A DNA stretch of 25,000 bases from Symbiodinium natans. Taxonomy: Eukaryota; Sar; Dinophyceae; Suessiales; Symbiodiniaceae. Below are positions 1-10,436 of this stretch, in pieces (the stretch's first letter is position 1; each line of letters begins with the position of its first letter). Position numbers and translations under genes: made by a program. The stretch lies in contig CAJNDS010002553.1 in assembly GCA_905221605.1 (NCBI GenBank), forward strand, positions 149,553 to 174,552. Reading direction: 5' to 3'. The notes below the pieces were generated by a model that saw nothing but the letters and a program-made list of their open reading frames with translations, was not told the DNA's origin and did not search any database.

Positions 1-149
1 GTTGTGTTCCCGAAATTAAAAAGCAATGATGGTTTGTTATTCCGGAAAACCTAGAACTCCACGGCTATTGGATTCTGGCTTCGTGTGTGTGGGCCTCCCC
101 TGTGTAAGTTTCTCTCATGTTGATCACTTCCACAAGAAAGCTGTCTGCG

Positions 150-1436
150 GAGGGCGACCGAGGTTGGGAGGGTGTCACGCGGTCTCCGAACATGAGTGCA
201 GTGGGCTGGGTGGGTGTCACGCGGCTCGGGTCCGCGGTCTCGCACGGTCTCCGATCATAAGGGTTGTGAGCGCACTGGGGCCCCGCGGGTGTCACGCGGT
301 TCGGGTCCGTGTTCCCCCACGGTCTCCAATCATGAGCGACAAGGGTTGCGAAGGTGTCACGGTTGAGTCCCTGGTCTTCCATGGTCTCCGGTCATGAGCA
401 CAATGGGGCTGGGCGGGTGTCACGCGGTGCGGGTCCGCGGTTTCCCATGGACTCCGATGAGCAACAAGCTTGGGAGGATGTCACGCGCTGGGTTCGTGGT
501 CTCCCAGATTCTCCGATCTTGGGGCTGGGCGGGTGTCGCGCGATCCGGCTCCGTGGTCTCCCATGATCTCCGATCATGAGCGACAGGGGTTGAGAGGGTG
601 TCACGCGCTTGGGTTCGTGGTCTCCCAACATCTCCGATCACGAGCGCAATGGGGCCGGGCGGGTGTCACGCGGTTCGGGTCCGTGGTGAGCTACAGGCAT
701 TGGGAGGTGTTCACGCGCTTGGGGTCTCCGATCATGGGCTGGCGCGTCACGCGGCCCGGGTCCGTGGTCTCCCGTGATCTCCGATCATGAGCGAAAGGGG
801 TTGAGAGGGTGTCGCACGCTTGGATTTGTGGTCTCCCATTTCAATCTCCGACCATGAGCGCAATGGGGCCGGGCACGCGGTTAGCTACAGGCGTGGGGGG
901 GGTGTTCACGCGCTTGGGTCTCCGATCATGGGCTGGCGGGTGCCACGCGGTCCGGGTCCGTGGTCTCCCGTGATCTCCGATCATGAGCGACAGGGGTTGA
1001 GAGGGTGTCACACGCTTGCATTCGTGGTCTCTCATGGTCTCCGACCATGAGCGCAATGGGGCCGGGCGGGTGTCACGCGGTTCGGGTCCGTGGTGAGCTA
1101 CAGCTACAGGCGTTGGGAGGGTGTTCATGCGCTTGGGCCCGTGGTCTCCACGGTCTCCGATCATGGGCTGGCGGGTGTCACGCGGTCCGGGTCCGTGGTC
1201 TCCCATGATCTCCAATCATGAGCGACAGGGGTTGAGAGGGTGTCACACGCTTGGATTCGTGGTCTCCCATGGTCTCTGACCATGAGCGCAATGGGGCCGC
1301 GCGGTTCGGGTCCGTGGCGAGCGACAGGGATTGCGGGGGTGTCGCGCGCTTGGGTCCGTGGTCTCCGATGGTCTCTGATCACGAGTGAATGGGGTGTGAC
1401 GTGGCATGGTCTCCGATCATGAGCGACAGGGGCGGA
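150..1436. repeat. GC-rich higher-order minisatellite array
   Basis: The stretch is built from variants of two short blocks. One block carries ATGAGCGACAGGGGTTGAGA and then a GTGTCACACGCTTGG-type segment. The other carries ATGAGCGCAATGGGGCCGGG and then GGTGTCACGCGGTTCGGGTC. Both are linked by GTGGTCTCCCATG/ATCTCCGATC linkers. The first block recurs near 575, 785, 980 and 1215, giving a higher-order period of roughly 190-240 bp. Copies diverge by substitutions and small indels. Open frames in both strands here are repeat-encoded (recurring CHAVRVRG-type peptides) and do not look like genes. GC content is far above that of the satellite that follows. Confidence 0.85.
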
Positions 1437-1439
1437 GGC

Positions 1440-4125
1440 AGGGTGGACCCAGAATCAGAAAAAGAACATGCTCAGACACATTTTTCAAAGCGGGCAAGTT
1501 GCATTCGCGCAGCTTGCTCCTTCCACAACCCACAATCGACTTGAGTTAAAAGCTGATCTTTTGTCGTAAAGACAGAGGCTGCGTACAGAAGAAGCCTCTG
1601 TCCGAATGCGTTTCTCGCCCACGCCTTAATGCATTCAGCTGTTTTCGCCTTCTAAAAAGTGCACAAAGAGAGCACGGCGTTGCAAATGTGGAAAGCAAGA
1701 CCAAATGCTTTTTTTAGGCCTGGCAAAATGCATTCGGGCAGCGCTTGGACAGCCATGTCTATTGGGTTGTCTTGTTCCATTACAGCATCAAAACAAGCAA
1801 ACACAAAACAAAAAAGTCGGTTGGTGTTTTACGACCAACGTTTCCCCGACATGCATCTGAGGGCATTCCACATGCATTTTTCGTCGCCCGAAAAACGCAT
1901 TTGGCACTGGTTTCCTATCATGTTGCAATCTTGGGTTCTGCCGGCTCATGACTTCTTCGATATTTGATGTCTTTCTGCGCATAAGAACATCTATATATAG
2001 GATTTGAACGCGTTTAGCACCATAATCACCGTTTTGCAAAATTCCCGAAAAGGGGCCCAACATCAGAAGCAACATGCCCAGATGCATTTTGCAAAGACAA
2101 AATGCATTCGCGCAGCTTGCTCCTTCCAAAACCACAATAAAAAACTCACTTGATAACTGACTTTTGTGTCAAAGACAGAGGCCCCGTACGGAAGAAACCA
2201 AAGTCCGAATGCATTTTTCGCCCGTGCCCAAATGCATTCAGCTGTTTTCGCTTTGAAAAAGTGCGAAAAGAGCACGCGGCGTTGCACATGTGGAAAGCTA
2301 GACCAAATGCGTGTTTCAGGCCTGGCAAAATGCATTCGGCAGCGTCTGGTCATCCATGTCTATTGGGTTATCTTTGCTCCATTACAGCATGAAAAGCAAA
2401 CGAAAACAAAACAAAAAACTAGGCTGGTGTGTTACGACCAACATCTACCCGACATGCATTTCTAGGGCATTCCAAATGCATTTTCCTATCATGTTTAGTC
2501 TTGGTTTACGCTGGCTCATGACGTATTCGATTCTTCTGATGTGTTTTCTGTGCATAAAAGTAGCTATAGGAATTGAAAACGCGTTTAGAACAATGTTCGG
2601 CATCTTGCAGGAGTACCGAAACAGACCCAGAATCAGGAAGAACATGCTCAGGTGCATTTTTTAAGTGGGCAAAATGCATTCGCGCAGCTTGCTCCTTCCA
2701 CAACCCACAATCGACTTGAGTTAAAAGCTGATCGTTTGTCGTAAAGACAGAGGCTGCGTACAGAAGAAGCCCCTGTCCGAATGCATTTCTCGCCTGCGCT
2801 TTAATGCATTCAGCTGCTTTCGCCTTCTAAAAAATGCACAAAGAGTGCATGGCGTTGCAAATGTGGAAAGCAAGACCAAATGCTTCTTTAAGCCTGGCAA
2901 AATGCATTCGGGCAGCGCTTGGACAGCCACGTCTATTGGGTTGTCTTGTTCCATTACAGCATCAAAACAAGCAAACACAAAACAAAAAAGTCGGTTGGTG
3001 TGTTACAACCAACATTTCCCCGGCATGCATCTGAGGGCATTCCACATGCATTTTTCGTCGCCCGAAAAACGCATTTGGCACTGGTTTCCTATCATGTTGC
3101 AATCTTGGGTTCTGCCGGCTCATGACTTCTTCAAAATTTGATGTCTTTCTGCGCATAAGAACATCTATATATAGGATTTGAACGCGTGTAGAACCATAAT
3201 CACCGTTTTGCAAAACTCCCGAAAAGGGGCCCAAAATCAGAAGCAACATGCCCAGATGCATTTTGCAAAGCAGGCAAAATGCATTCGCGCAGCTGCTCCT
3301 TCCAAAACCACAAAAAAAGACTCACTTGATAACTGACTTTTGTGTCAAAGACAGAGGCCCCACACGGAAGAAACCAAAGTCCGAATGCATTTTTCGCCCG
3401 TGCCCAAATGCATTCAGCTGTTTTCGCTTTGAAAAAGTGCGAAAAGAGCACGCGGCGTTGCACATGTGGAAAGCTAGACCAAATGCGTGTTTCAGGCCTG
3501 GCAAAATGCATTCGGCAGCGTCTGGTCATCCATGTCTATTGGGTTATCTTTGCTCCATTACAGCATGAAAAGCAAACGAAAACAAAACAAAAAAGTAGTT
3601 TGGTGTTTTACGACCAACATCTACCCGGCATGCATTTCTAGGGCATTCCAAATGCATTTTTCGTCACCCGAAGAATGCATTTGGCACTGGTTTCCTATCA
3701 TGTTTAGTCTGACGTATTCGATTCTTCTGATGTGTTTTCTGTGCATAAAAGTAGCTATAGGAATTGAAAAACGTGTTTAAAACAATGTTCGGCATCTTGC
3801 AGGAGTACCGAAACAGACCCAGAATCAGGAAGAACATGCTCAGGTGCATTTTTTAAGTGGGCAAAATGCATTCGCGTCGCTTGCTCCTTCCACAACCGCA
3901 ATAGAATTGAGTTAAGAGCTGATCCTTCGTCGTAAAGACAAGCTGCGTGCAGAAGAGACGAATACGGAAACTGCGTTTTTCGCGCGTGCCTAAATGCACT
4001 CAGCTGTTTTCGCCTTTGAAAAAGTACAGAAAGAGAGAGCATGGCGTTGCAAATGTAGAAAGAAAGACCAAATGCATTTTTCAGGCCTGGCAAAATGCAT
4101 GTGGGCAGCGCTTGGACATCCATGT
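1440..4125. repeat. Satellite of ~590-bp monomers in ~1.18-kb dimers
   Basis: Five monomer starts are marked by a (G)ACCCAGAATCAG- or CCCAACATCAG-type sequence at about 1446, 2056, 2624, 3230 and 3816. Odd and even monomers resemble each other most, so the repeating unit is a dimer of 1174-1192 bp. The fifth monomer is cut off near 4125. Each monomer is studded with the palindrome ATGCAT, about 29 copies in 2.7 kb by hand count. Many occur as pairs about 20 bp apart in the inverted form GAATGCATTT...AAATGCATTC. Short open frames recur identically in every unit and have no gene-like features. Confidence 0.88.
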
Positions 4126-4309
4126 CAATCCCTCGTTTGGATTGGGAAAGGGTTGTTCCGACCGCCTCCATATTGAGCCCAGTTTTTCTGATTGTAAACT
4201 CGGCCTGCCGAGTTCTACGCGTCGCGTTATTGTTTCATGCCGCTTTCCCTTCATCTACAATCTTACTGTTTGGGGTCTTCGCCGGCACAATTCAGGGTTG
4301 TTTATCTTC

Positions 4310-4475
4310 ATTAAACCCAAAGACCTAAACCTTAAAAACCTAAACCCTAAAACCCTAAACCCTAAACCCTAAACCCGAAACCCTAAACCCCCAAACCCGA
4401 AACCCGAAACCCTAAACCCCCAAACCCTAAACCCGAAACCCTAAACCCTAAGCCCCAAACCTTAAACCCTCCCCT
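4310..4475. repeat. Degenerate CCCTAAA telomeric tract
   Basis: A run of CCCTAAA heptamers with variants (CCCGAAA, CCCCAAA, CCTTAAA) starts about 185 bp beyond the end of the satellite. It lies just upstream of the first exon-like island of the candidate gene at 4474-6907. Confidence 0.9.
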
Positions 4476-6907
4476 CTGAGGCCTCAAGGCCCTAAGGGCT
4501 TAGCAGGCCTTGACAGTGTCAACCTTGAAGGGTTTAGGGGTTTAGGGTTTAGGGTTTAGGCCCTGAACCCTAAGCCCTTGAGCCCCTGAACTGCCAGGTG
4601 CTGGCCAGCTCCCTGGCCTACTTTGTGGGTGAGGCCACCGCCTACCATACCTCCAGGGTTTAGGGTTTAGGGTTTAGGGCTTGGGATTTAGGGTTTAGGG
4701 TTTGGGGTTCAGGGTTTAGGGTTTAGGGTTTAGGGTAGATTCTCGAAAGCGTCAGTGTGAGTATACTGCAGGATACGGAATCTGGTTCCCTGTGTTCTGC
4801 AAAAAATATGGTTCCGTGCTACGGGTTCTGGAGGTGCTACCAGTTAGGCGCCATCTACGAATGTGCATCCTAGCGGACCTCAAGCCCTAAAACCCTAAAC
4901 ACTAAACCCTAGACCCTAGACCCTAGACCCTACACCCTAAACCCTCAACCCTAAACCCTAAACCCCAAACCGCCTCCAGGGATCTTTCGCCGCCAGGCGT
5001 TGCAAGCGGGCACTTTCTCTGGGGCTGAAGAGGATGCAGAGACCGCATTCTTCCTGGGGAGCTTGAAGCAGGTGGGGTCTGGGACCCAAACCCTAAAACC
5101 ATTTCTATAAACCCCAAACGTGTTTCGGACTTAAGCAACTTCGGGTGTAGAGATTCGCGTAGTTGGTGGCGCAGTTTAGGGTTGAGGGTTCGTGCCTGCA
5201 ACGCCTAGGCCGAAGTCGATAAAAAGGCCTAAAGCCAAGCCGTGTGCCGTAGATCCGAAATCCTAGGCTCAAAAACCCTAAGTTCTGCAATTCTGCTGCT
5301 TTTGACAAAGGGAAACGGGGCCTTTTAGTCCATGTATAGTACGCTCACAGTGCAAGGCATTCGGCAGCATGCTCCAGCTCCAAACCCTAAACCCAAGACT
5401 CTCAAAAGTCTTGTTTCTGCGCTCCCGTCATCCTATGAACAAGTTCCATGACAGGAAGGAGCCTTCTAGCCTCTTTTGGGGGCTCAATCCTTCGATTGCT
5501 TTTGGGTTCTTCACTGGTTTAGGGTCGAAAGGTTCAGTTCTGTTAAAGCATTCAACATAACACTGAACGTTAACGATCGGAACAGGCCATCTTGAACATG
5601 TCGGATGAGGATCTGCAGGCAGGGCTTTGAGTCAAACGGCGAAGTGCTTCACTTGGTGGTTTCCTCCACCCAATGAACCTGAGGCCTGCTGCTGTTCATT
5701 CTGCCACGCTTTCTCTTAGGGTTTAGGGTTTGGAGTTTAGGGTTTAGGGAATATTACCGCAAGAAAGAAGATCTGGTCACTGCCACTGCTTACGCAGAGC
5801 GAAGTGAAGGGTGAGCTAACCGAGGCGAGTCGTCGACATTTTTCCCGAACATCCGCCTCCTCTACCCTCTAGTCCCCTATTTTTTGACTTGTAATGTGTA
5901 TAAATTCCAAGGGAAGATTCAGAAATATTCTTTCTTATCCTGGGTTCTAGGGACGATATAGTTTAGGATGTTCCCCCTGATGCTGACAGTCCTTTGTAGG
6001 GATTCTCATAGGGGGTTCGAGAATCCCTATTAGGGACTGTCAGCATAAGGGGGAACATACCAAAGTATGGCACCCCTAAACCCAAAACCCTAAACCCTAA
6101 ACCCTAAGCCCCAAACCCTAAACCCTAAAAATTAAGCCCTAAAACCTAAACCCCCCACGATCTCTCGCGAGGCCTCGCAGGAAGACATCGAGGCCATCAT
6201 GCAGACCGCGGCTCAGCTGGTGGAGGCGCGCCAGGGCCTGGACCTGCTGCTGGAGGCCGAGGAGGAGCCCCGACTTGAGATGAGGTAGGGTTTAGGGTTT
6301 AGGGTTTAGGGTTTAGGGTTTAGGGTTTAGGGTTTAGGGTTTAGGGGTTAGGGTTTAATTCGGGTTGAGGGTTCGGGTTGGTTTCAGCGGCAGCATTCGG
6401 GTTGAGGGGTTCGGGTAGCCAAGCTCTAAACCCCGAACCCTAAGACCTAATAATCTGTGTACGACAACTTGTGGTAGCCTGGAAGGAAGCTTGGGGGTCG
6501 GGTCGGGATTTGCAGAGTCTAGATGTTAAGAACGTGCAACAGGGGTTGCTGCAAGTTTAAGTTCAAGGCTTCTGGGTGAGCGTAAAGTGCCTGAGTTCTA
6601 GGGTCACAGAGACTACTGTACGGTTCAAGGTTGAGTAGTGGGTTCTTTGGGTTGACCTGGCAGGGGTTTAGGGTTGGGGCTTTAGGGTTTTCGGGTTTAG
6701 AAGCCCTAAGCCCTAAACGTCAGCTCCTCTAAGGAGACCGACATGTCAGCTCCGCTGAGTGCCTACCACGACCACACCCGAGTTTGCAACGCCCGAAGAG
6801 ATCAACCGCTGAAGCCTAAATGGACTCTATCCTCAAGCTCCAAGGAGCTGGAAGAGTATGTGCCACTCGAGACGGAAGATCTCTCAAAGATGAAGAAGTT
6901 GGAGTGA
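4474..6907 (+). CDS. Candidate intron-rich gene, unknown product (exon islands)
   Basis: Short plus-strand islands read as plausible protein and are bordered by splice-like AG and GT. Estimated exons are 4474-4531; 4583-4657 (LNCQVLASSLAYFVGEATAY); 4980-5071 (AGTFSGAEEDAETAFFLGSL), with donor CAG|GTGGGG; 5586-5618 (AILNMSDEDLQ); 5748-5810 (EYYRKKEDLVTATAYAERSE), with acceptor inside TTTAG|GG and donor GG|GTGAGC; 6160-6284 (acidic, helix-like, containing QGLDLLLEAEEEPRLEMR), with donor AG|GTAGGG; and 6724-6907, ending in TGA. No domain was recognised. Most gaps carry telomeric heptamers. Some neighbouring junction phases agree (5071 to 5586) and others do not, so islands may be missing, ends may be off, or more than one gene or a pseudogene may be present. 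No start codon was assigned. Confidence 0.42.
4529..4582. repeat. Short TTTAGGG tract then CCCTAA-type tract
   Basis: GGGTTTAGGG repeats run to about 4560 and are followed by CCCTGAACCCTAAGCCC up to the next exon-like island. Both ends of this roughly 50-bp gap are therefore telomeric and inverted relative to each other. Confidence 0.75.
4658..4737. repeat. TTTAGGG telomeric tract
   Basis: About eleven TTTAGGG heptamers, some variant, start directly at the end of the exon-like island (CTCCAGG|GTTTAGGG). About 145 bp of non-repeat DNA follows, then a CCCTAAA tract. Confidence 0.92.
4882..4972. repeat. CCCTAAA telomeric tract with CCCTAGA variants
   Basis: CCCTAAA and CCCTAGA heptamers lie immediately upstream of the exon-like island at 4980. 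This is the inverted partner of the 4658-4737 tract across one inferred intron. Confidence 0.9.
5718..5750. repeat. Short TTTAGGG tract ending at an exon-like island
   Basis: About five heptamers are present. The last TTTAG appears to serve as the acceptor for the island at 5748-5810, an exception to the usual CCCTAAA-before-exon pattern. Confidence 0.85.
5968..6058. repeat. 91-bp near-perfect hairpin / inverted-repeat element
   Basis: The outer arms 5968-5992 and 6034-6058 pair over 25 bp with one mismatch. A 4x4 internal loop follows, then inner arms 5997-6007 and 6019-6029 pair over 11 bp, closed by an 11-nt loop. The element lies inside an inferred intron between the islands at 5748-5810 and 6160-6284. 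It resembles a miniature inverted-repeat element or a dead introner. The loop GTTCGA resembles a tRNA T-loop, but no tRNA fold is present. Confidence 0.88.
6067..6155. repeat. CCCTAAA telomeric tract
   Basis: About eleven heptamers with variants lie just upstream of the exon-like island at 6160. Confidence 0.9.
6286..6358. repeat. TTTAGGG telomeric tract
   Basis: About ten nearly perfect heptamers start at the inferred donor (GAG|GTAGGGTTTAGGG) of the preceding exon-like island. Confidence 0.95.
6359..6723. other. Inferred intron interior, no gene seen
   Basis: This holds TTCGGGTTGAGGG-type degenerate heptamers, a few CCCTAA-type repeats near 6425 and 6705, and otherwise unique sequence with no convincing frame. 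It ends at CGTCAG, the likely acceptor of the terminal exon-like island. Confidence 0.5.
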
Positions 6908-7241
6908 TGGCTGAAGCTTTTTCTTTGTAGGGATTGGGATCAGAAGGGGTTTGGGGTTTAGAGTCTGCTATATCAGCGTAGTACAAGCACAATCATAGGA
7001 GATTGCGGAATTGTGGTGTGTTACCTGTTAGTGCATGATTCTGTCTGACCCTACGAGACTTTAAGCTCTGGATACTCAGACTTCAAACGTAATGCCCACT
7101 TTTATACAAAGGTCTGGCCAGCATGTATGGATTCAGTACACGCTCGTGCGTGCGGTCTAGGCAGCGGGGGGCTCGAGCGGTTTTTGCAGTATGTGCGTGG
7201 TTGTAAGACGACTTCACTACGCTTTCTGGGGACCATGACAA
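6908..7241. other. Spacer or 3' untranslated region, no gene seen
   Basis: Mostly unique sequence follows the TGA at 6905-6907. I see no open frame worth calling and no repeat. It could hold the 3' UTR of the candidate gene upstream. Confidence 0.45.
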
Positions 7242-7423
7242 CCCCTAAACCCTACGCCGCAAACCCTAACCCTAAACCCTAAACCCTAAATTCTAAACCC
7301 GAAACCCTAAACTCTAAAGGTTCTTAAGCTGCTGACACCCTGTCGAAAGCCCAAGTCGCTGGCCTGGGGCCCAGTAGAAGTCGGGTTTAGGGTTTAGGAG
7401 TTAGGATACAGGGTTTAGGGTTT
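7242..7423 (+). CDS. Telomere-flanked exon-like island (7320-7384), paralogue of 10437-10574
   Basis: A CCCTAAA tract (7242-7317) ends CTCTAAAG|GTTCTTAAG, and a TTTAGGG tract (7385-7423) follows the island. The plus strand reads VLKLLTPCRKPKSLAWGPVE. The minus strand at 10574-10437 carries a close copy reading VLKQLTPCRQPKSLAWGPEE with a matching upstream sequence. Over the shared codons I count three silent and three replacement differences. Preservation of frame and splice-like flanks supports an exon rather than chance. No function was recognised. Confidence 0.45.
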
Positions 7424-8639
7424 GTCATGCGAGAGCGCCTAGACCCCCCCCCCCTCCCTTCATAAAGTGGAAGGGGGGTCGGCGCGTGGGCGGAAGTCCC
7501 ACCCTCCCAGCCCGAATCACAAACCTTTTCCGGGTTCAGGGTTTTCTACCCCCCAACTCTAGCAAAGGGGGGAGCACATTTTTACAATTTCATCTCGATT
7601 TTTCTTTCACTCTCAATGTCGCATTTGGGCCCTGAAGGAGTCAAAAAAGCCTTCAGGTCCTTCTGTCCCCGCATGGAGGCTCTGACAGATTCACGAAAGA
7701 TATAAAAACATCGGTTTCGGGGAGCCCTAATTAAACCGTACCCTATTTACTGGCACATGCACACGTTGTTTTTTGGTTTAAACTTTTACCAGGTTCTTCT
7801 CATTTTGTTCTGCTTCCGAAACTCCTATTTTGACGAGCCTTGGGCTTTGGGGAAATGCCAAAGAACTTTCAAAAGAGCTGAAGCCCCCTGAACAGACCTG
7901 AACAAAGCCCAAAAAGCAAAAGCAACGAGGCCCTAAATCAGCCCTTGTTTAGCTTACGTTCAGCTTGCTGTTAAAATCTATATAATACTTGGTGGTAGCT
8001 TTGTCCTGCATCGCCGGGTAGAAATATGCATCGGGGAGCATCCACATTCTGATAAAATCACACTTAGGCAGCCAAATCGGGAGCGTCCACACAGGGGAAT
8101 CACAGCTTGCATGCAATATGGAAAATTGACCCGTTTTGTTGCGGTGAGGCAAGTAAAGCCCCTGAACCCCATGAGCTTCCCAAAACTATTCTGCCTGACC
8201 CGACGCTCCTCCGAAATACATTTTTGGTCCAGCTTGGGTCTTCGGGCTCAGAGTCGAGCATTTTGGAGCTAAGTGTGGGTTCTTTTTTTTCGTGGGGTCT
8301 TGCGGTTTTGGGTTCTGGGTTTTGGCGGATTTAGACCGGCGTTCGTAGGTAAAAGGGCGTATGCGGTGATGTTTTTTGTATGTTCGCTTTGGGCTTCGTG
8401 CAGTGGTTAAACAGTTCAGGGACTCAAACTCTCCACTCACGAGTGACAAAGAAGCTGCAGTTTTTTTCTTCAATTGTTGTCGAAATCGAGCCTTTCACGA
8501 ATATGATGTATATGTAAGCTTGCCACTTTGGCTAAGTTGCTGGTTTTTTTGGCTCATTTGCATAATTGTATGCCGCAAGACCCCGTTTTTTTGAAAGTTG
8601 CCTGTTTTTTTTTTTTTCTTTGCCGCTTCGGCGTTCCAG
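7424..8639. other. Intergenic stretch with poly-C/poly-T runs
   Basis: Near 7443-7482 a poly-C run and a poly-G run could form a small hairpin. T-rich runs occur near 8281-8291 and 8604-8620. No telomeric tract and no persuasive coding frame was found. The open frames at 7949-8172 (minus) and 8107-8334 (plus) are short and compositionally unremarkable. Confidence 0.5.
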
Positions 8640-10230
8640 GCAGACGGTCTATGATTGATGTAGTCGACTGTATCATATTGGCCTCTCTGGCTTTGCCGGA
8701 CCTGGCAGGGAAAGGAAACTTCGGAGCCATCTTCCGTGGCGTCCAGAAGGATGGCCAGGAGGTTTGTGTGCAGACGGGGTGGCGTGCTCCGAGGCCGACG
8801 ACCCGCCACCAGCGGAGCACGAAGTGGTACTCTTCAAGGACTTCTGGAGCGGGCTGTTGGACGAGTCCAGTGAACAGATTGCTCCAAGCAGTTCCCACGT
8901 CTTCATTCTCCCAAACGCAGTGGGAAAAGGTCGCTCAGAAGACTTTTCCGCAGACTCTGACAGCTGTGTTGAACGCAAGCCCCGTGCTCTTGGCCAAGAA
9001 ACTCGGGGGGGCCCTGACGCATCTTGCTGCGAATGGGTCACCCGCAGGCTCGGCGGCTTCTTTTCGACACTAGTCACTAGCCCACGTCAGAGATTCGGAT
9101 TTGCCAAGCTGCGTGCAGGGTTTACAAACGCTCGGACAGCTGCATGAGGGTGGTGTCATAGAGCGTAAACCAAGAAGGCTTCCTCGGTGTGTCTCCAATC
9201 TACTATTACCAGCAGCTTCGAAAGTGTCGCAACCTACCTTTCTATGCAAGGCCTGGACTTGATGTCCGAGGTGGATTACGAATGCGACGTGGAGGAAGGC
9301 GAGGAGGAAGTCGCGGGCGCCGCAGAAGAGTCAAGCGTGGGGCGTGGACGTGGCTTGGGATGTCCAGCCATGAGCGCTGCTGGCTGCTCCTGCGAGCAAG
9401 AAGAGGAGGCGGCTCTCTGCAAAAGACACTTCCGCCCCGCCTCGTGCCAGTAGGCTTCCTAGCGCTCCCGGCCCGAGTATCGACTCACCCGAGAAACGAG
9501 GTCGACAGTTTATGCAGTCAACTTTAAGACCATGAAAGGCAAGCCTCCGAGCCTTCGGCCCTTGCGCATGCCCGCTACGTATGCGCGCGCCCGGAGCTTT
9601 CTTTGCGTCTCCAGCAAAGAAAAGGGCCAGGTCCCTCGGCGAAGCCACTTTGGCACAGCGCCGCAATGCGGGCCTTTTTCCGGTCTTGCAACGTGGTACA
9701 GGCCGCGCGCGAGCGACTGTCCTTGCTTTTTGTCGCCCAGGCTGCTGCAGGCATCCGCCGGCGCGGTTCCTGGCGTCATCCGTCGAGTTCCTCTTTCTGA
9801 TGAGGAAGTCAGTCCCCAAGACAATCCTTCGTTGAGCCATCTTGCTATACTGGCAGCCCGTTCTTCGATCTGGCAGCGCCGAGCTTTCGGACTGCGTACT
9901 TGCGCCCGGCCATCCCAGGATGCGGCTCTGGACACAACCGAGCGAAGCCGCCATGGCAAGAACACAGTCCCTGTTTCCGTGCATGCAGTAACGAGAGCTT
10001 TGGCGCTGAAGCCGATGTGGGCGCAGAAGCTCGTGTCCGGCGAGAAGCTTGGATGGTGGAGGACCCGCTTCGATATGAAACCTCTCGCCCGGGCAGGGCC
10101 CCCAGGCCGGACCGGTGATCTGCCGGGCGCAGCTTCGCCGAGCAGTGCCCGCTGGCACGGGCAGCCGTGCCACTTAAGCGCCTCGACTCCTGGAGCCAAG
10201 GAGTGACGAAGGGCAGTTGAGGGAGCCCAG
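8640..10230 (+). pseudogene. GC-rich coding-like region with broken frames
   Basis: Protein-like plus-strand stretches change frame repeatedly. Examples are LAGKGNFGAIFRGVQKDGQE near 8690-8760 (faintly like a kinase glycine loop), EVVLFKDFWSGLLDESSEQI near 8820-8880 in another frame, and FPQTLTAVLNASPVLLAKKL near 8945-9005 in a third stretch. An Arg/Gly-rich segment lies near 9270-9345, and open frames overlap on both strands up to 10206. A 280-codon minus-strand frame (10173-9331) has a composition that looks like a shadow of GC-rich plus-strand sequence. The simplest reading is a decayed gene or retroelement remnant, or several exons with unmarked introns. No reverse transcriptase, integrase or complete kinase motif was found. 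Confidence 0.35.
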
Positions 10231-10436
10231 CCCTCAACTTTACATCCGAAACCCTATAATTTTCGGTCCCAAGGCGTTAGTAAAGGGTCAAATCCCTAAT
10301 TTTAGAGTTTCGGCCCTTATTGATTTTACCTTGTCTATTCGGTCCCAAACCCTTAAATTTAGGGCCGGTCCTCCAACCCTTAATTTCGTAAGCATGGCAG
10401 GTCTCCTCGGGCAGGGGCCCTGGGTTAGGGCTATCA
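10231..10436. repeat. Degenerate TTCGGTCCCAA / CCCTTAAATTTAGGG repeats
   Basis: Several diverged copies of a TTTCGGTCCCAA...CCCTTAAT-type unit occur between about 10245 and 10395. They look like eroded telomere-related minisatellite. No gene is seen. Confidence 0.5.

Noticed and set aside
1-1436. Many overlapping open frames of 60-124 codons on both strands
   Set aside because: They are encoded by the minisatellite units and repeat the same peptides; no start context or domain.
1440-4125. Direct repeats as a CRISPR array
   Set aside because: Units are about 590 bp with no short repeat-spacer alternation, and the DNA is eukaryotic in character.
1659-4372. Recurring 60-141 codon open frames across the satellite
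   Set aside because: The same frames recur in each 1.18-kb dimer and on both strands; they follow the repeat, not a gene.
6008-6030. GTTCGA loop resembling a tRNA T-arm
   Set aside because: It is the tip of the 91-bp hairpin; no acceptor, D or anticodon arm can be drawn.
8540-8560. TTTTTTTGGCTCATTTGC resembling the dinoflagellate spliced leader
   Set aside because: Only a short part matches the conserved leader end and the upstream half is absent; not a leader gene or relic.
9331-10173. 280-codon minus-strand open frame
   Set aside because: GC-rich DNA gives long frames on both strands here; no motif, and plus-strand frames are equally long, so it is not called as a gene.
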